Source: Coprococcus sp.
Lineage (GTDB): Bacteria > Bacillota > Clostridia > Lachnospirales > Lachnospiraceae
Assembly (NCBI GenBank): GCA_022793995.1
Contig: JAAWDY010000011.1
Location: forward strand, 237,596 to 301,595
Direction: 5' to 3'
Length of the DNA stretch: 64,000 bases
Shown: one piece after another, positions 10,124-20,700 of the stretch
How positions within the stretch are numbered: the stretch's first letter is position 1
Layout: each line of letters opens with the position of its first letter
Notes under the pieces: model-generated
What the model saw: the letters and a program-made list of their open reading frames with translations, nothing else
What the model was told of the DNA's origin: nothing
Database searches by the model: none
Program-made: the position numbers and the translations under genes

Positions 10124-12127
10124 TTATTTCACAATCCTATAATATTCTTTTGCTGTCATCAGGTAGACCGCCGCATAGATCACTGTAAAGACCCCGACTG
10201 TGGCAATCGTGCATCTGCAAAACAATTCCGCGTTCGTCAGGTTCATGATGGCGAGAAGCCTTAGCATAATCGGGAACGCCACGCACACATGTACGACTGC
10301 CGCCGCGAGCGGCAGGGCAAATACCACGACGATCTGGCTGTGGATCGCCCGTTTTACCTCTTTGCGGCTCATCCCTACCTTCTGCATGATCTGGAACCGT
10401 TCTTTATCGTCATACCCTTCTGAAACCTGTTTATAGTAAATGATGAGAACGGTCGCCATCAGAAAGAGGCTTCCAAAATAGATCCCCAGAAACAGGAATC
10501 CTCCGTAAAATCCATAAAACTCTTTTCTGTTGTCCTCACGCACCTCGCAGTAGTCGCCTGCTTCACTTCTTATTTCCATGAACCTTGCGGCCGCCGCGTC
10601 TGCCAATTGTTTCGTTTCTTCGCGTGTGCCCTTAAAATCCATACCGATCGTACCGTCGATATGAAGCTTTTCGCTGCCCGTGACTTCTGTTATTTTTTCC
10701 AAAAAGGTGGTATCCAGATCGGGGACGACCAGATACAGGAAGTCGATCGCTGTCATCTGGGCGTCTCCAGAGTCTATATCCCAGTCCACGATCTTTTTTA
10801 CCTCAAATTCGATATCTTCCAGATAAAAACTTCCCTTTCCAACCTCAATACTCATATTTTTATCTGGCTTGTAGATCAGGAGCTCATTGTCTCTCAGGAC
10901 TTCATTTTCTCCCACGGATGCATTATAGTCCGCAAGGGGAATGATCTCCACGACCATCGCTTCCGAATAATCAACAATATCCTGGACTTCTACTTCCAAA
11001 TGGTTCTTTTCTCCCGGAAGCACCGTCAGGGCCAGGGAACGGTACCCTCCGATGTACTTGACCTCACTCCCCATATCTTCCGCTTTCTTGGTAAGTTCCT
11101 TCATGATGTCTTCCATCTCGCCCTCGGACACATTCCGCATGGTCGCCTCAAAATCATGCGGAAACCGGGTCGCAAGGACATCCTCTACTCCTATATACAA
11201 GGAAATCGTGGCGGAGAGCATAATAAGAACCATGGTACTTAAGATACAGATATTGGCAAGCCCTACCGCGTTTTGCTTCATCCGGTAGATCATCCCGGAC
11301 ACGGAAATAAAATGGTTTGTCTTGTAATAATAATTCCGGTTCTTCTTCAAAAGCTTCAGCATGGCGATGCTTCCTGCCGTGAACAGGCAGTATGTGCCAA
11401 TGATAACCAGGATCACCGCCACAAAGAACATGCCTAACGCCTGCAGGGGCGTCTTTGTCGTAAGGGCCAGGAAATAACCAACTCCCAGCGTGATAACTCC
11501 CGCCAAAGCCCAAAAGACCTTCGTCTTTGGCTCCTTCTCTCCGTGCATGCTTCCATGAAGAAGATCAATCGTGTTGACATGGTATACCTGCCAGATATTG
11601 TAAAATGCCATGGCAAGAAAGACCGCTCCGAACAATACTCCTGTCTGCACCATTGCCGACGGTTCTATCATAAATTCCAAAGGAGAATCCATCCGCACGA
11701 TTTTCAGAAGTATCAGGAAAATCAACCGGCCAAGCGCAATGCCCAAAGCAAATCCCAACACAAGCTCCGCCGCCGCAATAAGAATTGTCTCCACAAATAT
11801 CATCTTCATAAGATTCCCTTTATCCATCCCCAGGACATTGTAAAGACCCAGCTCCTTTTTCCGCCGTTTGACAACAAAACTGTTGGTATAAAACATAAAA
11901 ATAACGGAAAAGAATGCCACGATACCTACGCCCATACCGATGAGCGACCGGATGTCGTCGGTGTAGGGTATCTTGGAAAGCCCACGGTTTTGCATGATCG
12001 AAACAATAATATAATACATAGCGATTGTGATGATCCCTGTCAGCATGAACGGAAAATAAAGCTTATCGTTCTTCCGGATATTCGTGACAGCCAGTTTGGG
12101 ATAAAAAAGGCTACGCATGTTTCTCAC
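10124..12127 (-). CDS. Bce-type ABC transporter permease (FtsX/BceB family)
   Basis: 667 aa with BceB-like topology; VVKRRKKELGLYNVLGMDKGNL motif; 17-bp overlap with the ATPase gene. Confidence 0.9.
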   Translation of the reverse strand: MRNMRSLFYPKLAVTNIRKNDKLYFPFMLTGIITIAMYYIIVSIMQNRGLSKIPYTDDIRSLIGMGVGIVAFFSVIFMFYTNSFVVKRRKKELGLYNVLGMDKGNLMKMIFVETILIAAAELVLGFALGIALGRLIFLILLKIVRMDSPLEFMIEPSAMVQTGVLFGAVFLAMAFYNIWQVYHVNTIDLLHGSMHGEKEPKTKVFWALAGVITLGVGYFLALTTKTPLQALGMFFVAVILVIIGTYCLFTAGSIAMLKLLKKNRNYYYKTNHFISVSGMIYRMKQNAVGLANICILSTMVLIMLSATISLYIGVEDVLATRFPHDFEATMRNVSEGEMEDIMKELTKKAEDMGSEVKYIGGYRSLALTVLPGEKNHLEVEVQDIVDYSEAMVVEIIPLADYNASVGENEVLRDNELLIYKPDKNMSIEVGKGSFYLEDIEFEVKKIVDWDIDSGDAQMTAIDFLYLVVPDLDTTFLEKITEVTGSEKLHIDGTIGMDFKGTREETKQLADAAAARFMEIRSEAGDYCEVREDNRKEFYGFYGGFLFLGIYFGSLFLMATVLIIYYKQVSEGYDDKERFQIMQKVGMSRKEVKRAIHSQIVVVFALPLAAAVVHVCVAFPIMLRLLAIMNLTNAELFCRCTIATVGVFTVIYAAVYLMTAKEYYRIVK

Positions 12128-12890
12128 CTCCCGCCTGAATCACAGTCAGGGTATCTGTAATTTTCTCGTACATTTCCATTTCATTTAAGTTTCCACGGTA
12201 AAGCTGATGGAACACAACCCCGTCCTTGATAAAAAGGACTCTTCCCGCATGGCTCGCCGCCTTGACGCTGTGAGTCACCATGAGAATGGTCTGCCCGCCT
12301 TCGTTAATCTCCCCAAACAGCCGCAGAAGATCGTCGGACGACCTGGAGTCCAGCGCCCCGGTTGGTTCATCCGCCAGAATAAGCTGGGGATTCGTAATCA
12401 GCGCGCGGGCCACCGCCGCCCGTTGCTTCTGTCCGCCCGACACTTCGTATGGGTATTTCTCCAAAATCTCCGTGATCTCAAGCTGCTTTGCGATCGGCTG
12501 CAGCTTTCTATCCATCTCGTCGAACTTTCTGCCTGCCAGAACAAGCGGCAGGAAAATATTATCTTTCAGGGAAAATGTGTCGAGAAGATTAAAATCCTGG
12601 AACACAAACCCAAGGTTCTGCCTGCGAAACGCCGCAAGCTCCTTCTCCTTCACGGAAGCCATATCCCGCCCTTTTAGATACACCCTTCCTCCCGTAGGCT
12701 TATCAAGCGCCGCTAAAATATTAAGAAGGGTTGTTTTTCCTGAGCCGGATTCACCCATGATCGCTACGAACTCCCTTGGTTCTACTGTAAAATTCACATC
12801 CGTAAGCGCCTGTACCTGATTTCCCCCGAACCGCGTTGTATAGATTTTTTTCACATTCTGTACATCCAGTAAAGACATATTTATTTCCAC
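12111..12890 (-). CDS. Bce-type ABC transporter ATP-binding protein
   Basis: Walker A GESGSGKTTLL, signature VSGGQKQRAAVARAL, Walker B LILADEPTGALD. Confidence 0.95.
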   Translation of the reverse strand: MEINMSLLDVQNVKKIYTTRFGGNQVQALTDVNFTVEPREFVAIMGESGSGKTTLLNILAALDKPTGGRVYLKGRDMASVKEKELAAFRRQNLGFVFQDFNLLDTFSLKDNIFLPLVLAGRKFDEMDRKLQPIAKQLEITEILEKYPYEVSGGQKQRAAVARALITNPQLILADEPTGALDSRSSDDLLRLFGEINEGGQTILMVTHSVKAASHAGRVLFIKDGVVFHQLYRGNLNEMEMYEKITDTLTVIQAGGEKHA

Positions 12891-12928
12891 CTTTCTTTTT
12901 TGCCTGTCTTCATCTTACAGGTACAGTA

Positions 12929-12975
12929 TAAAAAAAAGAGAAATGTATTGCCATTGATTCAGCTTACATTTCTCT
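12929..12975 (-). terminator. Intrinsic terminator between histidine kinase gene and ABC genes
   Basis: Perfect 11-bp IR agagaaatgta/tacatttctct followed on the minus strand by a run of T. Confidence 0.7.
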
Positions 12976-12976
12976 G

Positions 12977-12990
12977 TTGTAATCTTACAA
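12977..12990. promoter_or_regulatory. Palindrome ttgtaa-tc-ttacaa, candidate BceR-like operator upstream of the ABC genes
   Basis: Perfect inverted repeat between the kinase and the ABC operon; resembles TTACA/TGTAA half-sites of Bce-type regulators. Confidence 0.4.
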
Positions 12991-13001
12991 TCTTGAAAGG
13001 T

Positions 13002-14054
13002 TCACTCTGTCCAGAGCGGTTCTCTTGCCAGGTCAAGGACCACCTTTGTCCCTTTCCCCGCTTCAGATGTGATCGTCAGACTGTGGTTCAGCTTATCCAT
13101 GATACTCTTGCATAGATACAACCCGATTCCTGTGGACCGTTTTTCCTCTCTCCCGTTATACCCGGTAAACCCTTTTTCAAAAACACGGGGAAGGTCTTCC
13201 GCGCGGATCCCGATCCCGTCGTCCTCAATGACAAGCTTTTCTTCTTCCAGATAAATCCACACATGGCCGTCTTCCTGCGTGTATTTCAGCGCGTTCATCA
13301 GAAGCTGTTCCAATACAAGCGACAGCCATTTTTCATCCGTCAGCGCGGTTGCGGTAAAAGGCTTGATCGTAAGGCTCACCTTCCGATAGCAAAATTCCCG
13401 GGAAAACCGTTTTGCCGTCTTTCTTACCACAGCGTCAAGGCAGCATTTCCTAAGTACCAGATCCTTTCCCATATCCTCCATCCTGAGATAGGATAAGACC
13501 AATCCCACATACTGTTCCACACGGGTAAGTTCCAGCCCCATCCGGCTGTTCCAGTCCATGGCATCCTTTGTCTCTTCTTCCTTATACCCAGCCTCCCCGG
13601 CGGCCTCTGCAAAAAAACCGTCGCGCTGTGCCTGCAGAAGGAGACGCATCCCGGCGATCGGTGTCTTAATCTGATGCACCCAAAGACTGTAGTAATCCAA
13701 CTGGTCTTTTTTCTGCAGAGTAAAACTGTATTCCTGATCTTTCTTTCGTTCCAGCAGCTCGGATAATAGTCCCTGGTAGCTTTTTTCCAACGGAGAATCG
13801 GTTTCAGGGAGCATGGAAAGATCATATCCAATGGCTCCGTCCGCGCGCATAAGCTGTTTTCTTTTCCTAAAATAACGGACAAATCCCGCTGCTCCTGCAG
13901 TCCCCCAGATGGCAAGCTCCAGAAACACGATATACCAGCTGTCGCGGACGGAGAACCCTTCCGCCCACAAAGAGAGGAACAGGATCAGCATAGAAACAGC
14001 CATCCAGCAAAAAATACGGATATTTTCTTTGAGATAATCCTTGAAGATCCGCAT
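13002..14054 (-). CDS. Bce-type (intramembrane-sensing) sensor histidine kinase
   Basis: 350 aa; two N-terminal TMs with short loop, YYSLWVHQIKTPIAGM H-box, C-terminal ATPase GIGLYLCKSIMDKL. Confidence 0.9.
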   Translation of the reverse strand: MRIFKDYLKENIRIFCWMAVSMLILFLSLWAEGFSVRDSWYIVFLELAIWGTAGAAGFVRYFRKRKQLMRADGAIGYDLSMLPETDSPLEKSYQGLLSELLERKKDQEYSFTLQKKDQLDYYSLWVHQIKTPIAGMRLLLQAQRDGFFAEAAGEAGYKEEETKDAMDWNSRMGLELTRVEQYVGLVLSYLRMEDMGKDLVLRKCCLDAVVRKTAKRFSREFCYRKVSLTIKPFTATALTDEKWLSLVLEQLLMNALKYTQEDGHVWIYLEEEKLVIEDDGIGIRAEDLPRVFEKGFTGYNGREEKRSTGIGLYLCKSIMDKLNHSLTITSEAGKGTKVVLDLAREPLWTE

Positions 14055-14067
14055 ATTCCCCCCTCTT

Positions 14068-14745
14068 TTAAAGAATCAGATATCCCAGCCCCTTTTTCGT
14101 CTGGATCAAATCCGTAATCCCAGCCTCCTCCAGCTTTTTCCTGAGCTGGGTCATATTCACCGTCAATGTATTGTCATCAATAAAGTTATCGCTCTCCCAA
14201 AGCGCTGTGATCAATTCGTCCCTTGGCACAATCTTCCCGGCGTTCTCAAAAAGAAGCTGTAGAATCTTGAGTTCATTCCTGGTAAGATTTGCAGTCTTCC
14301 CCGCAAAGGAAGCGGACGCATCGCTGAGATTCAGCATAACGCCCTTGTGCTCCAGTATATTGATCTGGCCTTTATGGGAATACACGCGCCTAAGGATGGC
14401 CTGAAGCTTGGCGGTCAGCACATGCAGGTCAAAGGGCTTTTCGATAAAATCATCCCCTCCCATGTTCATCGCCATCACAATATTCATATTGTCGGACGTC
14501 GAAGAAAGGAACACAATGGGAACCTGGCTGAGCCTGCGTATCTCCCTGCACCAATGGAAACCATTATAGAACGGAAGGCCAATGTCCAAAAGGACCAGAC
14601 TTGGCTCCATGTCCCCGAATTCGCCCAGTACATTCTGAAAGTCTTTCACGCACTGCACTTCGTAACCCCATGCCTTAAGATGCCGCTCTACGGAGCCCGC
14701 AATGGTCCTATCATCCTCCACGATCAGAATTTTATACATGTCCAC
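14068..14745 (-). CDS. OmpR-family response regulator of the Bce module
   Basis: 225 aa receiver plus winged-helix (TLTVNMTQLRKKLEEAGITDLIQTKKGLGYLI). Confidence 0.92.
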   Translation of the reverse strand: MDMYKILIVEDDRTIAGSVERHLKAWGYEVQCVKDFQNVLGEFGDMEPSLVLLDIGLPFYNGFHWCREIRRLSQVPIVFLSSTSDNMNIVMAMNMGGDDFIEKPFDLHVLTAKLQAILRRVYSHKGQINILEHKGVMLNLSDASASFAGKTANLTRNELKILQLLFENAGKIVPRDELITALWESDNFIDDNTLTVNMTQLRKKLEEAGITDLIQTKKGLGYLIL

Positions 14746-14755
14746 TCCTCTTTAC

Positions 14756-17700
14756 TTACTGAACCTGCGCAATATCGATCAGCGTCAACTTTCTGATATC
14801 CGTATTCTCCAGACTCAGCACCAGCGCCCTTGCCGTATCCATCGCCGTTAGGACATTGACGCCTGTCTCGATCGCGTTTCTTCGGATAATAAAACCGTCT
14901 TTAGAACGGTCTGCCCCCTGCGGAGGAGTATCGATAACTAAATCGATCTCATGTCCTAAGATCAAGTCCATCAGGTTCGGAGATTCCTGTTCGATCTTAT
15001 TGATCGGAATCGCTTTTACTCCGGCAGCTTTTAGAGCGTCGGCTGTACCCCGTGTTGCAAAGATGCGGTATCCCAGCGCCTCAAAACGCCGGCCGATGTC
15101 CACGGCCTCCGCCTTATCCCCATCGCGTACCGTCATAATCATATTCTTATATTTGGGAAGGTTGATTCCCGCTCCAAGGAAGGCCTTGTAGAGAGCTTCA
15201 TTAAAGGTCGACGCGATTCCCAGACATTCGCCTGTAGACTTCATCTCCGGTCCCAGGCTGATATCTGCGCCCCGAATCTTCTCGAAGGAAAAGACCGGCA
15301 TCTTGATCGCAATATAGTCCGCGGGTCTTTGCAGCCCCGGCGTATAACCAAGCTCTTTGATCTTATGCCCGGTGATGACCTTTGTTGCAAGCGGCACGAT
15401 CGGAATCCCGGTCACTTTGCTGATATAGGGGACCGTCCGGCTTGACCGCGGATTGACCTCGATCACGTACACTTCCTCACCGGATACAATAAACTGGATG
15501 TTAATCATGCCGATGACGTGCAGAGCCCTCGCCAGCCTTCTCGTATACTCTTCAATCTTGCGTTTCGTCACCTCGGAAATGCTTTGTGCCGGATATACGG
15601 AGATGCTGTCGCCGGAATGGATGCCGGCCCGCTCGATATGCTCCATGATCCCCGGGATGAGAATGTCTTCCCCATCGCACACCGCGTCCACCTCAATCTC
15701 CTTACCCACCAGATACTTATCTACCAATATGGGATGATCCTGGGCAATCCGGTTGATAATGCCGATGAAGGTATCTATATCATTGTCATTAATGGCGATC
15801 TGCATACCCTGCCCGCCCAGTACATAGGAGGGACGCACCAGGACGGGATATCCCAGACGATTCGCCACTTCTTTTGCTTCTTCCGCTGTATATACTGTAT
15901 CGCCTTTTGGACGCGGAATCCCGCATTTGGCAAGAATCGCGTCAAAAAGCTCCCGATCCTCCGCCGCGTCCACATCCTCTGCAGCAGTGCCAAGGATCGG
16001 CACACCCATCTTCATCAGGGCTTCCGTCAGCTTGATCGCCGTCTGTCCTCCAAACTGCACGACCGCACCGTCCGGCTTCTCCAAATCAACGATACTTTCT
16101 ACATCCTCCGGAGTCAGCGGTTCAAAATACAGCTTATCCGCAATGTCGAAATCCGTACTCACTGTCTCTGGGTTGTTATTGATAATAATCGTCTCATACC
16201 CTTCTCTCGCGAACGCCCAGGTACAATGCACGGAGCAGAAATCAAACTCGATTCCTTGTCCGATTCGGATGGGGCCTGAGCCAAGTACCAGAACCTTCTT
16301 CCGGTTCTGAGTATGTTCCGCCTCGTTCTCACTTCCGAACACAGAGTAATAGTACGGCGTCTCCGCCGCAAACTCCGCCGCGCAGGTATCTACCATCTTA
16401 TATGCCGCCACAATTCCATTTGCATGGCGCATGTCGTGGATTTCACGTTCCTCCTTGCCTGTGAGTCTCGCGATCACGTTATCTGGGAACTCGATTCGTT
16501 TTGCTTCCTTTAGAAGCTCTGGCGTCAATTCCCTTGTCTTCAATGCCTCTTCCATCTCCACGAGAATCGCGATCTTGTCGATAAACCACTTGTCGATCTG
16601 CGTCAGTTCATAGATCTCGTCATAGGAAATCCCCTTCCGCAAAGCCTCCGCGATCATCCAGATCCGGCGATCGTCCACCTTGCGGAGTTCTTCCTTTATC
16701 TCCTCACACGAAAGATGGGAAAAATCATAAGAGAGCAGACAGTCCACATGCTGTTCCAGCGAGCGGATCGCCTTCATAAGCGCCCCCTCAAAATTATCAC
16801 AGATGCTCATGACCTCTCCTGTCGCTTTCATCTGCGTCGTAAGCGTCCTTTTTGCGCTGATGAACTTGTCAAACGGAAGCCTGGGCATCTTCACCACACA
16901 GTAATCCAGCATGGGTTCAAAGCTGGCGTAAGTCTTCTTCGTCACCGCGTTCCTGATCTCGTCCAATGTATAGCCGAGCGCGATCTTCGCCGCGACCTTG
17001 GCGATGGGATACCCCGTCGCCTTGGATGCCAGAGCAGAAGAACGGCTCACACGCGGGTTCACTTCAATGACGCAGTATTCAAATGTATCTGGATGAAGGG
17101 CGTACTGTACATTACAACCGCCCGTAATGTTCAGTTCACTGATGATATTTAAGGCTGAGGTCCGTAGCATCTGGTATTCCTTATCGCCCAAGGTCTGGGA
17201 CGGCGCAACCACGATACTGTCCCCTGTATGTACGCCGACAGGATCGACATTTTCCATATTACAGACCGTGATACAGTTTCCCGCGCTATCGCGCATTACC
17301 TCATACTCGATTTCCTTCCATCCGGCAATGCACCGTTCCACAAGCACCTGCCCGACACGGGAAAGCCTGAGGCCATTGGCAAGGATCTCTTCCATCTCCA
17401 CCACATTGTGGGCGATCCCGCCGCCGCTTCCTCCCAGCGTATACGCGGGACGAAGTACGACAGGGTATCCGATCTCTTCTGCAAACGCAATTCCATCATC
17501 CACGTTTTCCACCACAAGGGAGGGCGCCACCGGTTCGCCGATCTTCTCCATGGTAGCCTTAAATTCCAGACGGTCCTCCGCCTTTTTGATGGTCTCGGCC
17601 GTTGTCCCGATGAGGCGTACATGGTTCTCCTTCAAAAATCCCGCCTCTTCCAGCTCCATCGCCAGGTTCAGTCCAGCCTGCCCGCCAAGAGTTGGCAGCA

Positions 17701-17956
17701 CGCTGTCCGGCCGCTCCTTCAGGATGAGCTGTTCCACCACCTCCACTGTCAGAGGCTCAATATATACCCGGTCTGCGATATCCTTATCCGTCATGATCGT
17801 TGCCGGATTCGAGTTCAATAATACGACTTCAAGTCCTTCTTCCTTCAAAGAACGGCATGCCTGTGTGCCCGCATAGTCAAATTCCGCCGCCTGCCCGATC
17901 ACGATGGGGCCGGAACCGATCACTAATACTTTTTTAATCTCTTGATTTCTTGGCAT
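14756..17956 (-). CDS. carB: Carbamoyl-phosphate synthase large subunit
   Basis: MPRNQEIKKVLVIGSGPIVIGQAAEFDYAGTQACRSLKEEG; start trimmed to 17956, overlapping the carA stop (TAATG). Confidence 0.96.
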   Translation of the reverse strand: MPRNQEIKKVLVIGSGPIVIGQAAEFDYAGTQACRSLKEEGLEVVLLNSNPATIMTDKDIADRVYIEPLTVEVVEQLILKERPDSVLPTLGGQAGLNLAMELEEAGFLKENHVRLIGTTAETIKKAEDRLEFKATMEKIGEPVAPSLVVENVDDGIAFAEEIGYPVVLRPAYTLGGSGGGIAHNVVEMEEILANGLRLSRVGQVLVERCIAGWKEIEYEVMRDSAGNCITVCNMENVDPVGVHTGDSIVVAPSQTLGDKEYQMLRTSALNIISELNITGGCNVQYALHPDTFEYCVIEVNPRVSRSSALASKATGYPIAKVAAKIALGYTLDEIRNAVTKKTYASFEPMLDYCVVKMPRLPFDKFISAKRTLTTQMKATGEVMSICDNFEGALMKAIRSLEQHVDCLLSYDFSHLSCEEIKEELRKVDDRRIWMIAEALRKGISYDEIYELTQIDKWFIDKIAILVEMEEALKTRELTPELLKEAKRIEFPDNVIARLTGKEEREIHDMRHANGIVAAYKMVDTCAAEFAAETPYYYSVFGSENEAEHTQNRKKVLVLGSGPIRIGQGIEFDFCSVHCTWAFAREGYETIIINNNPETVSTDFDIADKLYFEPLTPEDVESIVDLEKPDGAVVQFGGQTAIKLTEALMKMGVPILGTAAEDVDAAEDRELFDAILAKCGIPRPKGDTVYTAEEAKEVANRLGYPVLVRPSYVLGGQGMQIAINDNDIDTFIGIINRIAQDHPILVDKYLVGKEIEVDAVCDGEDILIPGIMEHIERAGIHSGDSISVYPAQSISEVTKRKIEEYTRRLARALHVIGMINIQFIVSGEEVYVIEVNPRSSRTVPYISKVTGIPIVPLATKVITGHKIKELGYTPGLQRPADYIAIKMPVFSFEKIRGADISLGPEMKSTGECLGIASTFNEALYKAFLGAGINLPKYKNMIMTVRDGDKAEAVDIGRRFEALGYRIFATRGTADALKAAGVKAIPINKIEQESPNLMDLILGHEIDLVIDTPPQGADRSKDGFIIRRNAIETGVNVLTAMDTARALVLSLENTDIRKLTLIDIAQVQ

Positions 17957-19026
17957 TATTTTGTTCCTCCCATCATATCCATAAAACGGTCGAATAGATA
18001 TCCTGAATCCTGCGGTCCCGGACAAGCCTCCGGATGGAACTGGACGGTAAATATCTTCTTCCCAATATAGGTGATCCCCTCATTCGTACGATCGTTGACA
18101 TTCTCAAACGCCGGCACGGCAACCGCCGGATCAAGACTTTGTGCATCCACTGCATACCCATGATTCTGTGAAGAAATATAGACTCTGCCTGTCTTAAGGT
18201 CCTTCACCGGGTGATTGCCTCCCCGATGGCCGTATTTTAATTTATAGGTCTTCCCTCCATTCGCAAGCGCCATCAACTGATGCCCCAGGCAGATTGCAAA
18301 AATCGGGATGTCCGTCTGATATAATTTTGCAAGCTCTTCGATGATGGACGTACAGTCCGCCGGGTCTCCAGGACCATTGGACAGCATGATCCCGTCCGGA
18401 TGATCGGCAATGATCTCTTTTGCTTTCGTATACGCAGGATATACCGTCACTTCACACCCACGCCTGCTTAAAGACTTAATAATATTGTTCTTTGCGCCAA
18501 AATCCATCAGCGCCACCTTCGGCCCATTGTTCTCTAGTGTATATTTTTTACTGCAGGTGACTTCTGAAACCACGTCCCCCATACGGTATGTATGAAGCTT
18601 GGGAAGGATTTCTTCCAGATCGTAAGACTCGTCCGTAGTGATCATTCCGTTCATGGTCCCTTTTTCCCGAAGAAGCTTTGTGAGCGCCCGGGTGTCGAGC
18701 CCGGCGATCCCCGGTATGTCCTGGCGTACAAGAAATTCCTGTATCGTCCCTTCGCACCGGAAATTACTCGGCATTCTTGACAGTTCCCTCACAATATATC
18801 CGTCCGGCCACGCCTTTTTGGATTCCATATCCGGCGTTATCCCATAATTGCCGATCAGAGGATACGTCATTACCACAGCCTGTCCGGCATAGGAAGGATC
18901 GGTCAGCACCTCTAAATACCCCGTCATCGATGTGTTAAACACGATCTCGCTGATCATCTCCCTCGCAGAGCCGATACTTGTCCCCTGAAAAACAGTTCCG
19001 TCTTCCAAAATCAGAAACGCTTTCAT
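17956..19026 (-). CDS. carA: Carbamoyl-phosphate synthase small subunit
   Basis: 356 aa; glutaminase motif PIFAICLGHQLMALA and HPEA. Confidence 0.96.
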   Translation of the reverse strand: MKAFLILEDGTVFQGTSIGSAREMISEIVFNTSMTGYLEVLTDPSYAGQAVVMTYPLIGNYGITPDMESKKAWPDGYIVRELSRMPSNFRCEGTIQEFLVRQDIPGIAGLDTRALTKLLREKGTMNGMITTDESYDLEEILPKLHTYRMGDVVSEVTCSKKYTLENNGPKVALMDFGAKNNIIKSLSRRGCEVTVYPAYTKAKEIIADHPDGIMLSNGPGDPADCTSIIEELAKLYQTDIPIFAICLGHQLMALANGGKTYKLKYGHRGGNHPVKDLKTGRVYISSQNHGYAVDAQSLDPAVAVPAFENVNDRTNEGITYIGKKIFTVQFHPEACPGPQDSGYLFDRFMDMMGGTK

Positions 19027-19095
19027 CTGTTCACCTTATCCCTTCGCAGTCATAGTTGTCAATCCGACAAAACGCGTCACTGTTTTGACGGATAC

Positions 19096-19144
19096 TCCGT
19101 AAAAAAAGAGCGCTCCCGGAGCTTTTAGCGTTCCAGAGCGCCCG
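19096..19144 (-). terminator. Terminator-like hairpin in the carA upstream region
   Basis: Minus strand gggcgctctgg...ccgggagcgctcttttttt. Confidence 0.5.
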
Positions 19145-19330
19145 TGTACTCAAATTGTAAAAATTCTACCATATTTGAGACGAGTTTTCAACAGGAAAAA
19201 TTGTGATTATTCACCGTAAAGCATTTTTATGCATCATTTTCCTTGAAATATTAATATTTATTCCCTCAAAGCAACGAACCAAGTAGCCATGCTAAGTGCC
19301 CTTTGGGTATACATGGATATTTGACTCACC

Positions 19331-20602
19331 TTATCCATATCTCCAGTAAATGGTTATTTTGTCAAGTCCCGGGTCGTCCTCACATGAATACCATGCTTCC
19401 CTAAGGCCGTACCACTGCCCCAGGTAAGATGCCCCTTGCTTCACCAAATCGTACACCACCGCGTCATGCGCTTCCCAGTAGAGGTCGTCGCTGGCAAACT
19501 TGAAAACCGTATATCTCTCTCCGGCTTCGATGGAGGCATACATGGAATTCAGAATCCTCTCACTGTCATAAAATTCATAATACATGCCGTTCATCCGGTA
19601 ATAATTCAATTCTTCCGAGGTGCACTCCGGATAATTGAACCCCTCTGTCAATTCATGGGTCCTAAATAATTCCCGCCCACTGCAGCACAGGTAGTCGTAT
19701 GTCATGGCACGTTCATCCGGGTTTCCTTCTTCCTGCTGGAACACCGGGTCCCCCCAGGTCGCATCCACAAAATAGTAGGAGTCGCCGCATCCTACGATAT
19801 TCCACGCATGGATCTCCGTACTTCCGTCGCTGTTCGTCGCCGTTCCGGTCACATAGGTACAGAAGATTCCCATCCGTTCCAGAAGAAGCTGCATGCTCTT
19901 GGCATATCCTGCACAGACGGAAGTCTTCCCGACCAGGGCGCTGTAAATATTCTGGTTATCCGGCGCATCCAAATCATACTCTACCGTATTGATCAAATAT
20001 TCATAAACATACTTGATCTTCTCATACTCTGAATATTCCTGTGGGATCTGGCTTAAGCATTCCTGCACAGCGGCCTCGATCGCTTCCTGGCGGGCCGCTT
20101 TTTCCTCCCCGCTGTAAGCATAGTCTGGATTGGTGATAACGTATGCCTCCGAAGACATCGTAGCCGGGTAGGAAGTGGAGCTCGCGCTTCCCTCGCACCA
20201 AAAAAGATCGGGATTATCGTCCAGCACACTGTGAAAAACCTCGTTCGCCTGGTCGGGATCCGCGCAGTGTACATAGATATCCGCCGTATTCTCCCTTAGC
20301 CCCTGCAGAAGTTCCCGGTAAATCTTCTTCTCCTCATCCGTTGCCAGCTGTTGATAGTAAAATTTCTGTGCCAGGCTGACTTCATCGATCGTATCCGGCT
20401 GAAAAGGAATCATCTCTTTTTCTTCCTCCTGGATAACGCTCTGAACTGCCTCACGCATGAATTTTCCCGCCGCGCTGCCCTGTTCTTTAAATGCCATCAT
20501 AATGCAGACAGCTCCCGCAGCGATACAGGTAAACGCCAGAAATCCCGCGATCTTACGGGAACGCCGCTTTCTTCTCATATTCTTCAAATCCTTCCGTCTC
20601 AA
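19331..20602 (-). CDS. Membrane-anchored/secreted transglutaminase-like (cysteine protease fold) protein
   Basis: 423 aa, N-terminal TM/signal; transglutaminase-type triad context KTSVCAGYAKSMQLLL, EIHAWNIV, YYFVDATWGDP. Confidence 0.85.
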   Translation of the reverse strand: MRRKDLKNMRRKRRSRKIAGFLAFTCIAAGAVCIMMAFKEQGSAAGKFMREAVQSVIQEEEKEMIPFQPDTIDEVSLAQKFYYQQLATDEEKKIYRELLQGLRENTADIYVHCADPDQANEVFHSVLDDNPDLFWCEGSASSTSYPATMSSEAYVITNPDYAYSGEEKAARQEAIEAAVQECLSQIPQEYSEYEKIKYVYEYLINTVEYDLDAPDNQNIYSALVGKTSVCAGYAKSMQLLLERMGIFCTYVTGTATNSDGSTEIHAWNIVGCGDSYYFVDATWGDPVFQQEEGNPDERAMTYDYLCCSGRELFRTHELTEGFNYPECTSEELNYYRMNGMYYEFYDSERILNSMYASIEAGERYTVFKFASDDLYWEAHDAVVYDLVKQGASYLGQWYGLREAWYSCEDDPGLDKITIYWRYG

Positions 20603-20700
20603 TGCAAATCTGAGAACATTTTACCATATTCTTTTTTCTTTCACAATAACAGATTCTAATGAATACTATGTTAATAACAGTATGCACACGAGGTCTTCAA

